Source: Epichloe hybrida | Taxonomy: Eukaryota; Ascomycota; Sordariomycetes; Hypocreales; Clavicipitaceae | Direction of reading: 5' to 3' | DNA length: 64,000 nucleotides | Assembly (NCBI GenBank): GCA_019022495.1 | Contig: JAFEKR010000005.1 | Span: 992,001-1,056,000 of the forward strand | Part shown: in pieces, positions 12,788-23,548 of the stretch | How positions within the stretch are numbered: the first letter of the stretch is position 1 | Layout: each line of letters opens with the position of its first letter | Made by a program: the position numbers and the translations under genes | Notes under the pieces: model-generated | What the model saw: only the letters and a program-made list of their open reading frames with translations | What the model was told of the DNA's origin: nothing | Database searches by the model: none

Positions 12788-15700
12788 TTATTAAGCCCTA
12801 AAAGCTTAATAAAAGCCTGATAAAGAGGTCTAGAAAGAGGTTTCGTAAGACCATCTGCAGGCATTAACTTCGTATCTAGATATTCGATCTTAGCTAAACC
12901 CTCTAAAACCTGTTGCCTAATATAGTTAAACTTTAGCAATGTATGCTTTGTATAACTATGTAAAGCAGGGTTATAAGCAGTAGTTATAGCACCTTGATTA
13001 TCGTAATATATCTAGATAGGGGGAGAAATAGGGGTTTTTAGCTCCTTAAATAAGCCCTGAAGCCACTGAAGCTCCCGGAAGGTCTTGCAGATAGCATTAG
13101 CTTCAGCTTCTAGTGTTAATAGAGCTATTGTACTAGCTTTCTTTGATTTCTAGCTAATAGGTCCGCCAGCTAGCTTAAATAGATAAGCATAGGTTGATTT
13201 TGAGGTCTTTTTATCCCCTACAAAATCACTATTACAATAACCTATTAGGCTTTTACTAACTAAACCTTTAGGGTCTCCCCTATAGATAATAGCAAGGAAT
13301 CTAGTCCCTAATAGATACCTTAGCAGATTTTTAGCTGCTTTTAGGTATTCTATATAAGGGCTAGCTAGTGCAGTAGATAACCACTATAGCGTAAAAGCTA
13401 TATCAGGCCTTGTAAGCAACATTAGGTACATTATAGTCCCTATAATGCACTGATAAAGCTTAATTTCGCTAGCTATTAAAAGCTTAGTTATCTGCGTAGC
13501 TAAAACGCCTGGCTAAAGAGGTATGCTAATAGGCTTACTATCTAGCATATTAAATCGTTTTAAGGCTTCTAATATATACTAAGATTAATGAATTTTCAGT
13601 ATTCTATTAGGCTTATCTTATACAATTTGAACCCCTAAGAAGAATTCAGCAGGCCCCCTATCTTCTATTGGATAGACTTTATGAAGTTCCTTTTTAAGCC
13701 TTTGGATATAAGATAAATCCGGTCTAATTAGAAGACAGTCATTAACGTACATAATGACGAAGGTTTTGGTTAAAGGATTGAAGAAGATAGCTAGGTCAGA
13801 TATTAAAGGGTTAAATCCTAGGGATTTAAGCACTAATATTAGCGCTTGTTGCCATTCCCTTAAGCTTTGTTTTAGGCTATATAAAGACTTCTGTAATAAA
13901 ATTACTTAATCTTTAGAAGGTTTCCAGCCAAAACTTCTAGCTAATTTAGCTAGTTTAGGATTTGCCTCAAGGAATTCAATAAACCCTTCTGGAATAACCA
14001 TATAAATCTATTATTGTAGCTTACTATTAAGAAAAGCTCCTATAAAATCAATTTGTTCGATTTCCTAGTTATTCCAAGCCGCTAGGGCTAGTAAAATCCT
14101 CCAGCTAGGGGGAATGCTTGTGGCAGCGAAGGTCTCTAGGTAATCTAGGCCTTCGATTTGCATAAATCCCTTAGCAACAAGTCAAGCCTTATATTTTAAA
14201 GGATTATTTTCTTTATCCTTTTTAAGCTTATAAACAAGCCTATTCTTTAGTACTTTTCAGCCCTTAGGGATTTAATCTTTCCCTATAAATTTAAAAGTAC
14301 TAGCCTTTAGAAGCTGTTCGTATTCCTTATACGTGGCTTCTATCCATTTATCCCTTTCAGGGCTAGATATAGCCTGCTTCCAGGTCTTAGGCTCAGGGCT
14401 AATAGGATTCTTTTCCTTTAGCTTCTCCCGTACCTTAAAACAGATTTCTTTTATGAAATCTAGAGAAGAAGGGGAACTAATATCAACATCCATAGGGTCG
14501 ATATTAGGGTCGAAATCGATAATTTTGTCAAAATCAAGGTCCGAAGTCGAAATCTGATTTCCTGGTTAAGTTATAGGCTGCGCCTGTATGGGATCCGCTG
14601 GAATTAAGCCTTTAGGGGGTTCTTTAGGGCCTGTAGGTGGTTTTTCTTGACCTACAGGGATACCTATGTTGTCTATAGGGTAATCCTTTAAACCTTGATC
14701 TAGATGTTGTTAATCTAAATCATTTTCCCCCTCTAAAGGGTTATCCCCTATAGAAATCCTAGGTAAGCCTTTAGAAACAGGGCCTATAGGTTCTATAATC
14801 TTAATAAAGCTAGTCTTTGTAACTAGCCTTTTAGAGGGGATGTACACTAGGTAGGTGTTAGAACCTAGTGTAGCTAAAAGCCTTCCAGGGATAGTCCTAG
14901 CTGCTAACTTCTAGGCTTTAGGTCGTTTTTCCAGGGGGATTAGAATCTCACAGTGAGATCCTATAGCTCTAATACTACTAATATCAGTTATATAAGGCTG
15001 ATTTAGCTCCCTAGATAACAGTTGTTCAGGGCTTTCATCCTTAGTGGTATTAGCAGTTATATTAACTAGGTTAACAACTGCAGGTAATACAAAACACCAC
15101 AAAAATAACGGTAATTTTGCCCACTAGATAGTAGCCCTTAATCGATCTAGAATAGTACAAATTGAACGTTCTGCTAATCCATTTTACTTATGGATATAGG
15201 GACTAGAAGTCGTAAATTTGATCCCTTTAGAATTCAACCAAGCTTAACAACTAGAATCGATTTCCTAGCCCCCATCGAAGTGAAGGTGCCTAGGATATTG
15301 ACCTAGTTGATTTTTAAGCCCTCTAAAGAAGCCTTTAATAGCCTTATAAACAGTTAGGCCTTCCTTATTAGGTAATAAGATAACCCACTTATATCTAGTC
15401 TTTCAGTCAACTAAAAATAAGCAAATTAACTGTTTATTGTACGGCGTAGGACTGATTTTTAGCGTATCCCCCTCTATTCAATCTAGAGCTCTTAGGGGGT
15501 CAGGGATAGCTAATTTCCTAGGTCTTCTAACTACCTTAGATTAATCACAAGCAATACATCTAAAATCCTTATCCTTAATTTTAGAAAAATCAGGGATTCC
15601 TTTAGTTATAAGGCTAGTTTTCTTTAGCAAAGGAAGACCTAGGTGCCCTAATCGTACATGCCATAGGCCAGCTAGTTCTAACAACCGTTGATATTGAAGA

Positions 15701-16300
15701 TCCTTAGGGTCTGAATTAGGATCTAGACTAGGGCCCTCTTCACTAGTCCCCTGCTAGGCCCCTTGAGAACCACAGGCCTCTTGGAGAGGTATTAGGGACC
15801 CTTTTCCTCCACTAGGGCCCTCTAACACCCCTAAATCTATTTCCTTAGATTTATAAGGGACCTAACCTAGGGCTATAGGCAAAGAAGAAGGGACTAATTC
15901 CCCTAAATCATCCCGTACGATTTCTTTAATATCATCATCATTTTCGTCGATTTCATCTAAATCAGAAGCCCAATCCGGCTTTTTAGAGGGAATTTGAACC
16001 TCTATAGGGTAGCTAATCGGATAGCTATAACCCTTAAAAGCGGCGTAGGTAAAAGGTCGGATATAATGCGAATTATTACAGGGCCCTTTAGATAACTTAG
16101 GCGTAGATTGGTTTTTAACGTGGAAGAAAAAACCATGTTTTTCTATATCTAAGGTTGCAATAAGAGACCTATCTTTAAGATAAAGTAGGTTTTTATAAGG
16201 CAACCACCAGATATATAGTGCGTAAGTCCACTAACTATATTAACATCAAGCTGAGGAAAATATAGCGCATCTTTAAGCACTAAGGTCCTATATTTAGCTG
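12788..16300 (-). pseudogene. pol: E pol: integrase, reverse transcriptase, RNase H
   Basis: Minus strand, in order. GAG-pre-integrase at about 16200-15680. Integrase zinc-binding H/H/C/C block, with LWHVRLGHLG near 15660 and CIACDQSK near 15560. Integrase core with HFDGGQE near 15280 and NGLAERS near 15165. Reverse transcriptase from about 14470 (WKQAISSPERDKW) through DFIGAFLNSKL near 14010 to the catalytic YVND near 13750 (canonical YVDD), then GPAEFFLGVQI. RNase H at 13350-12830, with YYDNQGAITTAYN and, at 12840-12864, PADGLTKP. The frame is open for tens to more than a hundred codons at a time, broken by scattered TAG/TAA and frame changes. The protein would copy and integrate the element, but Asp-to-Asn in YVDD alone should abolish activity. 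Confidence 0.9.
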
Positions 16301-17861
16301 GATTTTTCTGATATAGGACCTCAAAAACAGCACTACCATGACCCTTAGCGTAAATAGGGCCACCACCAGTTATAATAGGGTCGGATTCCCCCTTTTTATA
16401 GGGGGTATAATCCCTAAAGACCTCCCTAGAATTAACAATATATACAGTTAAACCTATATTATATAATAGGGCCTTTTTCATGTCTTTGCTGTAATAATTA
16501 AAACCATTTAAGGTTTTAATTTCTTGATTTTCATCATCCGATTCACTAGAGCTAGAATCAGAGCTACCATCACTAGAGCTCTTATAACTAGTCTTATGAA
16601 GGCTAGGCTTCTTGTACGGTTTAAGAGCACTGTTAGAAAGGTTGTAATTTCCTAGCATAAAAGATCCCTCTCCAGAGGTCTCTTTATTATCCTTTTTATC
16701 TGATTTTTGACCTTTTTGCTTCTTCTTCTTCTTCTTATTAGAAGAAGAATTAGAATTAGAAGAGCCCTTATTTTCTTCAGAGCCTCCTTTCTTCTTCTGA
16801 TCCTTAGGGGCCTTTTCTTTTTCTTTAGCACCCTTTTCAAGGTTTTTAGCCCTATAATTCAGGGCTTTGGATACCGTAGATGACTTATCCCTCTGTTTTG
16901 CTAGAAGGTCTGCCATTAAAAATTGAAGATTTAGGGCTTCTAGGGGAGCCCCTATAGCCCTATTTATGCGCATGCTGAATCGTTGCCTCTCAGCCCACTA
17001 AGGGAAGGTTGATTTTAGGGATTGAAGATATTAATTAACCTGATCTATCGGAGCAATCAGGACCCCTAAAATCGATAATCTAGCTAGTAGATTATTAAAG
17101 ACTGCATTAAAGGACTCTAGAGTCCCCTTAAACTCTTGAAAATTCAGGTTATGAAATTCTAATATAGGGACCCCCTCTGGATTTCAACGCTATGTGAATA
17201 TTGCCTTACAAGTAAATTATAGGCTTCTTCAGGTGATTTTTGCCAAGTTATAGCGGCTTGGGGTCCTTCTGTACAACTATCCCTTAGTAACATAAGGATA
17301 ATAGCTTGATCTGGATCCCCTAGCGCCCTAGAGCTCTCCGGATTATCTAGAAAATTAGGCATGCCTAAAGCTCTAAATGTCAGGTGCAAGCCTAATAATC
17401 AGTTGTAAGGTGCAATGCGAGCGAGAGCTAGCATTGGTGGATCTTTTGGTCTAGTGGCTTACCTTGCACACCTTCAGGGTTCTGACACTAAATTGGATAG
17501 TTAGGGCTTGTTTCCATTGTTCGAAATTTTCGGCTCCTTTAAGCCTAGCAGTCTCTGGAAAACTATAAACCCTTTTATTAAATTCCTTAATAATTGAATT
17601 ATTAAAGGTTGCTTGTACAGAGCTAGATTTAGCTTGATTTTCTTGAACAGGCTGCTGATCTTGCTGCTGACTAGCGGGCTTATCAGATTCCACACCCTCC
17701 ATACGACTATTTATAGTTATAGATAGGCTTTCTAGCTTCTCTAATAACTGGTCTATAGTTGCTTGTTGCTTAATAGCCTGCTCTTTTAGCTGGTTATTTA
17801 GAACCTCTTGCGCACTAGGGTCAGGGATAACAGGTCCCTTTCCCTTTCCTTTAGTATCCAT
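16149..17861 (-). pseudogene. gag: E gag and protease
   Basis: The start ATG is at 17859-17861 (MDTKGKGKGPVIPDP...), followed by a Gln-rich coiled-coil-like stretch. The Copia gag domain continues after the 110-bp insertion as RALGMPNFLDNPESS. There is an apparent one-base loss near 17160. Near 16840-16680 comes a Lys-rich tract (KKKKKKQKGQKSDKK) and near 16560 a Ser/Asp tract; no CCHC knuckle is seen, and the basic tract may replace it for RNA binding. The protease follows near 16470: ALLYNIGLTVYIVNS, where NIG stands for the catalytic D-T/S-G. The last frame (16973-16149) runs 274 codons uninterrupted through the protease. Confidence 0.85.
17378..17487. mobile_element. 110-bp solo-LTR-like insertion in E gag
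   Basis: The insert starts TGTCAGGTGCAAG and ends TTCTGACA, giving TG...CA ends with a 6-bp inverted TGTCAG/CTGACA. It is flanked by CTAAA on both sides (17373-17377 and 17488-17492). Removing it with one CTAAA restores the gag frame exactly (IQF joined to RALGMP). The parent element is not in this window. It could be a solo LTR of a miniature element or a tiny foldback, since the GTGCAAG motif is also partly inverted near both ends. Confidence 0.85.
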
Positions 17862-17863
17862 TT

Positions 17864-18019
17864 TCCTTTTTATAGAAGGGAAAAGCTTCTATCTCGCGGA
17901 TCCTTCCTTTTTTATAGAAGGGAAGTCTTCTGTAGCCATAATTGATTCCTTTTTATAGAAGGGAAAAGCTTCTTTCTCGCAGGTCCTTCCTTTTTTATAG
18001 AAGGGAAGTCTTCTGTAAT
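17864..18019 (-). repeat. E leader tandem repeat, 83-bp unit, two copies
   Basis: TCCTTTTTATAGAAGGGAA begins units at 17864 and 17947. Within each unit a second, slightly changed TTTTTTATAGAAGGGAA gives four half-repeats in all. The repeat fills the untranslated leader between the primer site and the gag ATG. Confidence 0.85.
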
Positions 18020-18061
18020 CGTACACAAAGTGACCTAAAAGGAATCTATAGTGATAGAGCC

Positions 18062-18073
18062 GGGCTCATAACC
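18062..18073 (-). other. E primer binding site, initiator tRNA-Met anticodon arm
   Basis: Immediately next to the 5' LTR the coding strand reads GGTTATGAGCCC. Its complement, GGGCTCATAACC, is the anticodon stem-loop of yeast initiator tRNA-Met. This is the half-tRNA priming site type known from Ty5 and Drosophila copia rather than a 3'-CCA site. There is no gap between LTR and site. Confidence 0.8.
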
Positions 18074-18165
18074 TATTGAAATGTAGGGAGCTAGTTGCTA
18101 GCTAGCAACAGCTGTACGGGTGCAAGCTCTACGGTCGGGGACCAATAGGGCTACAACGTTAAATC

Positions 18166-18488
18166 TGTTAAAATATATAAGGCTTTGTAATCCTAGGTTC
18201 AGTCGGATCGGTCCACTCTTTTGATTTCAACAGGTTATGAGCCCGGTGGCGCAGTGGTTGTGGCTCACTGTAGCGTATTAGCCCGCCTACCACAGTGGAG
18301 CACTGCTCTGCGAGGCAAGGTTATGGGTTCGAACCCTGCCGAAAAACAACTAAAGAAATTCAATTGCTTAGTATAAGCCTAACCTCCAATAGGGCACCTA
18401 GATATACAATTCCAGGGGGAGTGTTAAAATATATAAGGCTTTGTAATCCTAGGTTCAGTCGGATCGGTCCACTCTTTTGATTTTAACA
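18166..18488 (+). mobile_element. TRIM: 323-bp non-autonomous LTR element with tRNA-like core
   Basis: Two 67-bp terminal direct repeats (18166-18232 and 18422-18488) differ at one base (C/T near the end). They run TGTTAAAATATATAAGG...TTTAACA and contain a TATATAAGG TATA-like box. The target duplication is AAATC (18161-18165 and 18489-18493). The 189-bp core begins with primer site GGTTATGAGCCCGG, immediately after the left repeat, and ends with polypurine tract AGGGGGAG, immediately before the right one. There is no coding capacity. It lies opposite in orientation to E. Size and structure fit a terminal-repeat retrotransposon in miniature. Confidence 0.92.
18247..18336 (+). promoter_or_regulatory. 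tRNA-like pol III internal promoter (A box and B box) in the TRIM
   Basis: 18247-18257 reads TGGCGCAGTGG, a match to the A-box consensus TRGCNNAGYNG. 18326-18336 reads GGTTCGAACCC, a match to the B box GGTTCGANNCC. They are 68 nt apart. The flanks do not pair as an acceptor stem and the T stem is weak, so this is not a working tRNA gene; it looks like a SINE-type tRNA-derived head. Transcription by pol III is inferred. Confidence 0.65.
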
Positions 18489-18959
18489 AAATCAATCAAC
18501 GCAACGCAACGGAAGGTTGTGGTAGTTATTAACTAATAGAATCCAATTTAGATCACTTTTATGATATCTTATAAAGCAATAGAATTGATTTTAGATACGT
18601 TGTACGAGCAATGCGGCTGTTGTTGGTTGAGAGGACTAGCTATCTAGCTAGTTAAAAAGATCTTCTTCCTCTCATAGACCTACCGACCGTATCGGTGGAT
18701 CCGGGCCGCTAACGAGGTCTTACAGGCCACTTTTGATTTTCCGCAAAATTCATTTGTATGCAAAAACTAAAAAATCGACTTACCACCATACTAGCTAGCA
18801 ACCTATATGCACTAACTTTTGGTCCAAAAAATAACCTTACATAAAGAGAAAGCCCTATCTTTAAGCTTTAATTTACTATATGTGAAACTTTTGTACGACC
18901 TCTAGATAAAGAGAAAATTTCGCTGTCAAAGATAGCTATAGGGTAAGTTATGTGTAGGG

Positions 18960-19165
18960 TAACCTGCTTACGTCACCCTAGCTTACGTTACCCTAGCTTA
19001 CCTAATTACTAGTGGCGTGGTTGTAGCCACACTTGCAGCCACAACGCAATTGACTAATTAGTCATCCACACGGTCGGTCGCAGCTGTTGACAGCTGCGAC
19101 GCAGCCATTGATAGCTGCCCTCGCGACCGTTGACAGCTGCAGTGCAGCTGTCAGACTTGCAAAGC
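18960..19165 (-). promoter_or_regulatory. Candidate U3 regulatory cluster in the E LTR
   Basis: Near the start of U3 (coding strand) lie TTACGTCA at 18968-18975, an ATF/CREB-type site, within a short repeat CTTACGTYACCCTAG. Four CAGCTG palindromes follow at 19081, 19091, 19134 and 19145. The position fits promoter or enhancer elements. The same sites are partly destroyed in the 3' LTR. Binding factors are not known. Confidence 0.4.
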
Positions 19166-19227
19166 AAGCTAGTAATAAGAAGGTTCTTTAACTAGAAAAG
19201 GGCTAAAAATAAGTCTTATTTTTAACA

Positions 19228-22112
19228 AAAGGGTAATAGGTTCTAGCGTTATAAGGTATTTACGTCTGATTATATTATAGGCTCTTTAAAGTAGCTTATA
19301 ATACCTTTTAACTTTCCCTATGCTATAGTATGCCTTAACAGGGACTTCCTTAATTAAAATTAATATTAAAGCTACGAATTATCTGAATTTATTACTATAG
19401 AAGTTTATTCTAGTGTCTATAATAATAAAGTCTAGGGGGCCTAGGTAAGCATTAATCTAGCATATTTAGAGGGCTTCCTAGGTTGTTTTTATAGAGATGT
19501 TATTAAGGAATTTTGCTGCGTTAAATACTATAGCTATATCTATAGCATGGAGTGTAGGGCGGTTGCTATCTAGGTAGAAGATATTTACTATTACTTTATA
19601 ATTAAAGCTATACTTATCCTTAAGGGTAAACTTAAAGTAATTAGGGCTATCTACATATATTTAGTATTAGTAGTAAATTCTTATTAGCTCCCTAATAGCT
19701 TTAATGTTAATATTATGCCCTAATCTATAGAGAACCTTATGTAAACATCAGATTAATGGATACCTAAAGTGGTAATATAGTTACTATAGCTTGCCTTCTA
19801 TAAGGTAGCTCTAAGTAACTACTTCTTCTTTCTATGTAAGAAGTATTTAGGCATAGCCCTATTTGCGTATAATAGGGACTTTAATGTTTCCTTATTATAG
19901 CGTGTTCTTAGAGATATTAAAGTTAATTTTTAGATAGTCTATATTATTAAGGGATAAGAGGAATAGAGTATTTATAAGGATAACCTAAAAGAGAATGTTT
20001 CTAAAGGGAGTAAGTATATTAGCTGCTCTAAGCGTAATAATTAAGTCTCCCGCGCTAAATCTAACTAATGCCTTTTTCTCTGTTAATTTATTAAGCTATA
20101 ATATAGGCATCTAATGTTATAAAGTAAGGAATTAAGGGTGCCCTACTGTAAAGAACTTTGCGGCTTCTATATTAGGTATAATTCCTTAGAATGTCACATA
20201 GGAATAGTAATCTTCTAATATAAATATTACTAGGGCTTTGTTTATAAGTTCCTGCTAAAAGGGGTTTTCTTTGCTTAGACTATAATAAGCTACTTGCCTT
20301 ATTAGGAATTAAACTGTTTTCTTGCTATTAATATAGGTTCCGTGAGTAAAGAAGCTTGTAGGTACTAGCCTATTTGTATCGTTAGGGCTATTATTAAATC
20401 TAATACTCTTTATATACTAAGTGATTTTATTATTAATAAGGGGTTAGGACTTATGTTCTCTCTTATACTAAGTGAGGAATAAATAATATAAGTTATTAGT
20501 TAAATCCGTAAGGTAGTGATTTTTAAAGCGTTAAAATGCCTTCTTATAGTTCTCTTTAGGGTGCTTAGATAACTAGTATCCTTCCTTGCTATATATATAG
20601 CACTTCTTTATGCGGGGAGTACCTCCTCTTCCTTATGGTTTTAAGAGATATTAGGTCTCTTTTCTATTCCTATTATATCTTTAGTTAGTCTAGAATTGCT
20701 CTAGGGTTATAGCTTTAGTTAGGAACTATTAATAGTTCTTCTTCTCTTCCTTAATAAGATAAAGGGTTATTTTAATCTATTTACAGAACTCTTATAGTCT
20801 ATCTAGCAGATTTATAATTACTTCTTTACACTCTAGAATACTATAATAGGCTCTAATAAGTTAATTCCAGAGTGCCCTTTTAGTTTAGCTTACTTTAGGC
20901 ACTACTTATTATAAGATAGCTAGTCTTTCTATAAGTTTATTAAAGTATTTAATTATTAACTTACTTAGGTTATTATTTACTATTCCTTATAGGGAAGTGT
21001 TATTTTACTCTAGTAGATATCTTTGCTATATATCCTTAGTTTTAAATTATTCTCTTATATAGCTAATAAGCATAGGGAGGTCTTATAGTTATCTAGGTTT
21101 AGAGAGGTAGTCTATATAGTATTATAGTGCTTTGCCTTTAAGTATAACCTTAAAAGCATAACTAGCTTATTTAGGCTAGATATTAAGTAACTTATACTTT
21201 TTACGGAATATTTAAAGCTTTAATTTAAGGATATTATAGTTATTAGTGCTATAGAGTTATTCCTTAGGGTATACCTTAGATAGGTTAATAATTTACTTTA
21301 GTAAAGGTCTCTAGGTCTATAGGGGTCCTCTAGGTATTTCCCTTTATATTTATAGAAGGGGTAGTAAGGTCTTTAGGAAGTAAGAGGGTGGCTTTATAAG
21401 TAGTACCCTTAGGGCTTATTATTCCCTCTAATCCTCCTCTTCCTTATATTAGGAAGGAGGAATTATAGCTCTTTAAGCTATACTACTAAGGGCACTACTA
21501 GCCCTAGATAGCATAGGTTACCTCTATTAGTAACTCTCTTGCTTAGGGGTATTATTAGTAGTGTTACTAGGGTAATACTACTAACTTACCTCTAGTAAAG
21601 ATATAGGCAAGGGAGTTACCTACAGATGCTTATAAATAGTATTCTTAGGTAGTCTTAACTCTAGGTTAATTAACCTTCCTAGGGGAGATTAGCTAGGCCT
21701 TCCTAGAGAGAATTAACTTAGTTTTCCTAGGGGAGTCTAGCTTATTAATCCTTTTAATAGTAATTATACTAATAAATAAGGTAATAGGGTAGGTTACCTA
21801 GTTTTAATATTACTATTATCTAGTAGATTACAGAAGAACTCTTTATTCTATAAGTTCTTTTAGAAGCCTATATACTTCTTCCTAGCCTCTTTAATTTCTT
21901 TAAGAGTTTAAAACCTAAATTCTTCTTAGTTTACTACTTCTTTAAGGTTATTTACTATCTTAGTGCCTCTTCTAATAGTTATATATACTCTATTATAAAG
22001 AAGATAGTCTTAAAGTCTATTCTATAAAAGGTCTCTCCCTTTTACGAACTTATCCCTTAACTATCTATAGAAGTTATTACTAAATTTAGAGAATAGTGTT
22101 CTTCTAAATAAC
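19228..22112 (-). pseudogene. gag-pol: C1 piece 2: gag zinc knuckle, protease, integrase
   Basis: The piece is collinear with 35660-38544 of C2 in reverse complement. It holds the gag region, including the CCTAGGGGAG-type Pro/Ser repeat at 21670-21745 and a KCYIYGKEG-like knuckle at 20577-20607, then the decayed protease DTG near 20178 and the integrase core around 19370-19630. Stops at Gln/Trp sites are dense. The piece lies between the target copies of E (AAAGG, 19228-19232) and F (ATAAC, 22108-22112). Confidence 0.85.
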
Positions 22113-22319
22113 TGTTACGTGGCAAAACTGCTCAGCCACTAACAAGAAGGATAAGAACAAGTTTAGCATTATAGGTAGAGGAATTAACTTACTTCTAATA
22201 TCTAAACCTGCCCCTAAGAGTAGCTTTTATAAGTAAACTTAGTATAACTTATAAACCTACGAATCTGTTAGCCTCTCTAATGGATTCAACCTAATAACAT
22301 GCAAAGCTAGCATGTAACA
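22113..22319 (+). repeat. 5' LTR of F
   Basis: The 207-bp repeat runs TGTTACGTGGC...CATGTAACA. The outer (left) end is intact; the inner (right) end is mutated (AATGGATTCAACC where the partner has GACGGATTTGACC). Confidence 0.92.
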
Positions 22320-23548
22320 AGTAGTAGTAATTAGAGATTCTTTCGTTATATATCTCTAGTAACCTAGATATAATACCTATATATCTAAAACTAATTATCT
22401 ATAGCGTTAATATAAAGAACCAAACACTTTTAACACTTTCCTAGTTACTAAGAGCAAATTACGCCTTATTTATTAGTTCTAGACTTTTAATAATATAAAT
22501 CCGGATTTTAAACATTAAAAATAAAAACTTATTAGGATTAGTAATTAGAAGGACTTATACGAACTTACACACTATAAATTCAATAATGGAATTATAAGGA
22601 GATAAGAATAGCTAATATCTTAGGAGCCACCTATTCACTAAAATCTAATTAATACGTAAACTATATGTATTATTTAGAATTAAGTTAGGAACTATATCTC
22701 TAAGGCTAAATCTAAAGGATTCCTTAATAATTCTACTAAATTAGAAGGAAGTAAAGCTTTAAGGTAATAATTTAAAAGTATTACTAGTATTACTAATAAT
22801 AACACTATAACTAGAACTAAAAGAAGCATAGAGATAGGCAAAATTAATAAAGGAAAGGGAATTATAAACTACCCTAAAAATAATACTACTAGTCTAAGTA
22901 TAATAAAGACAGGCAAAATTAATAAAGGAAAGGGGATTGTAAACTACCTTAAAAATAACACCGCTAGACTAAGTATAGAACCCCCTAGCCCTCTAACTAA
23001 GCTAAATCTATAGGATTTATAGCTAAAACCTTTAGGAAACATATTAGAACTAGGAGAAACACACGCTAGGGTAAATAAATATAACACTATATAGCTCTTA
23101 TAAGGAATAATAGAGTAGCAATAGGCTATATAATAAGCTATAAGCTATATTAAGCTAGGTAGTAAATAGAATAGACTATCTAGTATTAAGATTAATATTT
23201 AAAATTAGAGGTTTGCAAAGTGCTACTACCTTAGTAGGTTTAACACTATTAGCGTAGAATCCCACGCAAAGGATAGTATATTCACTAAGCAACTAGGGTT
23301 AATATAATAGTTACTTAGATACTTAGTCCGGACTAGTAGCGTAACTAATAATACTACTATACTAGCTAGGAATCTAATAGTAGTAGTTAAATCCATATAA
23401 TCCGCTGTAGCTAACCCTATATTAACTAGACTAGGGATAGCACATTAATCCTAGTTATTAAGGAAGAGCGGATCTAGCATTAGATTAAGACTAGTACAAT
23501 TAATAAACAGAGGTAACGGAACGAAATGCGAATTTAACATAGAAAATC
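22320..23548 (+). other. F leader
   Basis: About 1.2 kb lies between the LTR and the gag ATG. The bases after the LTR (AGTAGTAGTAATTAGAG) hold the primer site, but I cannot match it to a tRNA. A phrase AGGCAAAATTAATAAAGGAAAGG occurs twice (near 22837 and 22911) as an imperfect direct repeat of about 74 bp. No gene is recognised. Confidence 0.6.

Larger units (their letters stand above)
11748..19227 (-). mobile_element. E: Ty1/Copia element, the least damaged in the window
   Basis: The 7480-bp element (including two nested insertions) is flanked by AAAGG (11743-11747 and 19228-19232). The LTRs are 825 and, after removing the TRIM, 826 bp. Coding order on the minus strand is gag, protease, integrase, reverse transcriptase, RNase H, which is Copia. 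The primer site matches the initiator tRNA-Met anticodon arm, as in Ty5 and Drosophila copia. Long frames survive and C+G content is visibly higher than in C1 on either side, so E either arrived after C1 was mutated or was mutated in fewer cycles. Catalytic residues are nevertheless altered (YVND, NIG). Confidence 0.95.
18074..19227 (-). repeat. 5' LTR of E, interrupted by the TRIM
   Basis: The LTR aligns with 11748-12572 once 18166-18493 (TRIM plus one AAATC) is removed, leaving 826 bp. Its outer (right) end is rich in intact CAGCTG and ACGTCA motifs that are mutated in the 3' LTR. Confidence 0.92.

Noticed and set aside
17378..17487. Spliceosomal intron in E gag (GTAAGC ... CTGATTATTAG on the coding strand)
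   Set aside because: Splicing there does not restore the frame, whereas treating the segment as an insertion with a CTAAA duplication restores it exactly.
18233..18340. Functional tRNA gene
   Set aside because: A and B boxes are present but the flanks cannot form an acceptor stem and the T stem has only about three pairs; it lies inside a mobile element.
18295..18480. 61-codon frame across the TRIM
   Set aside because: It covers a tRNA-like core and a terminal repeat of a non-coding element.
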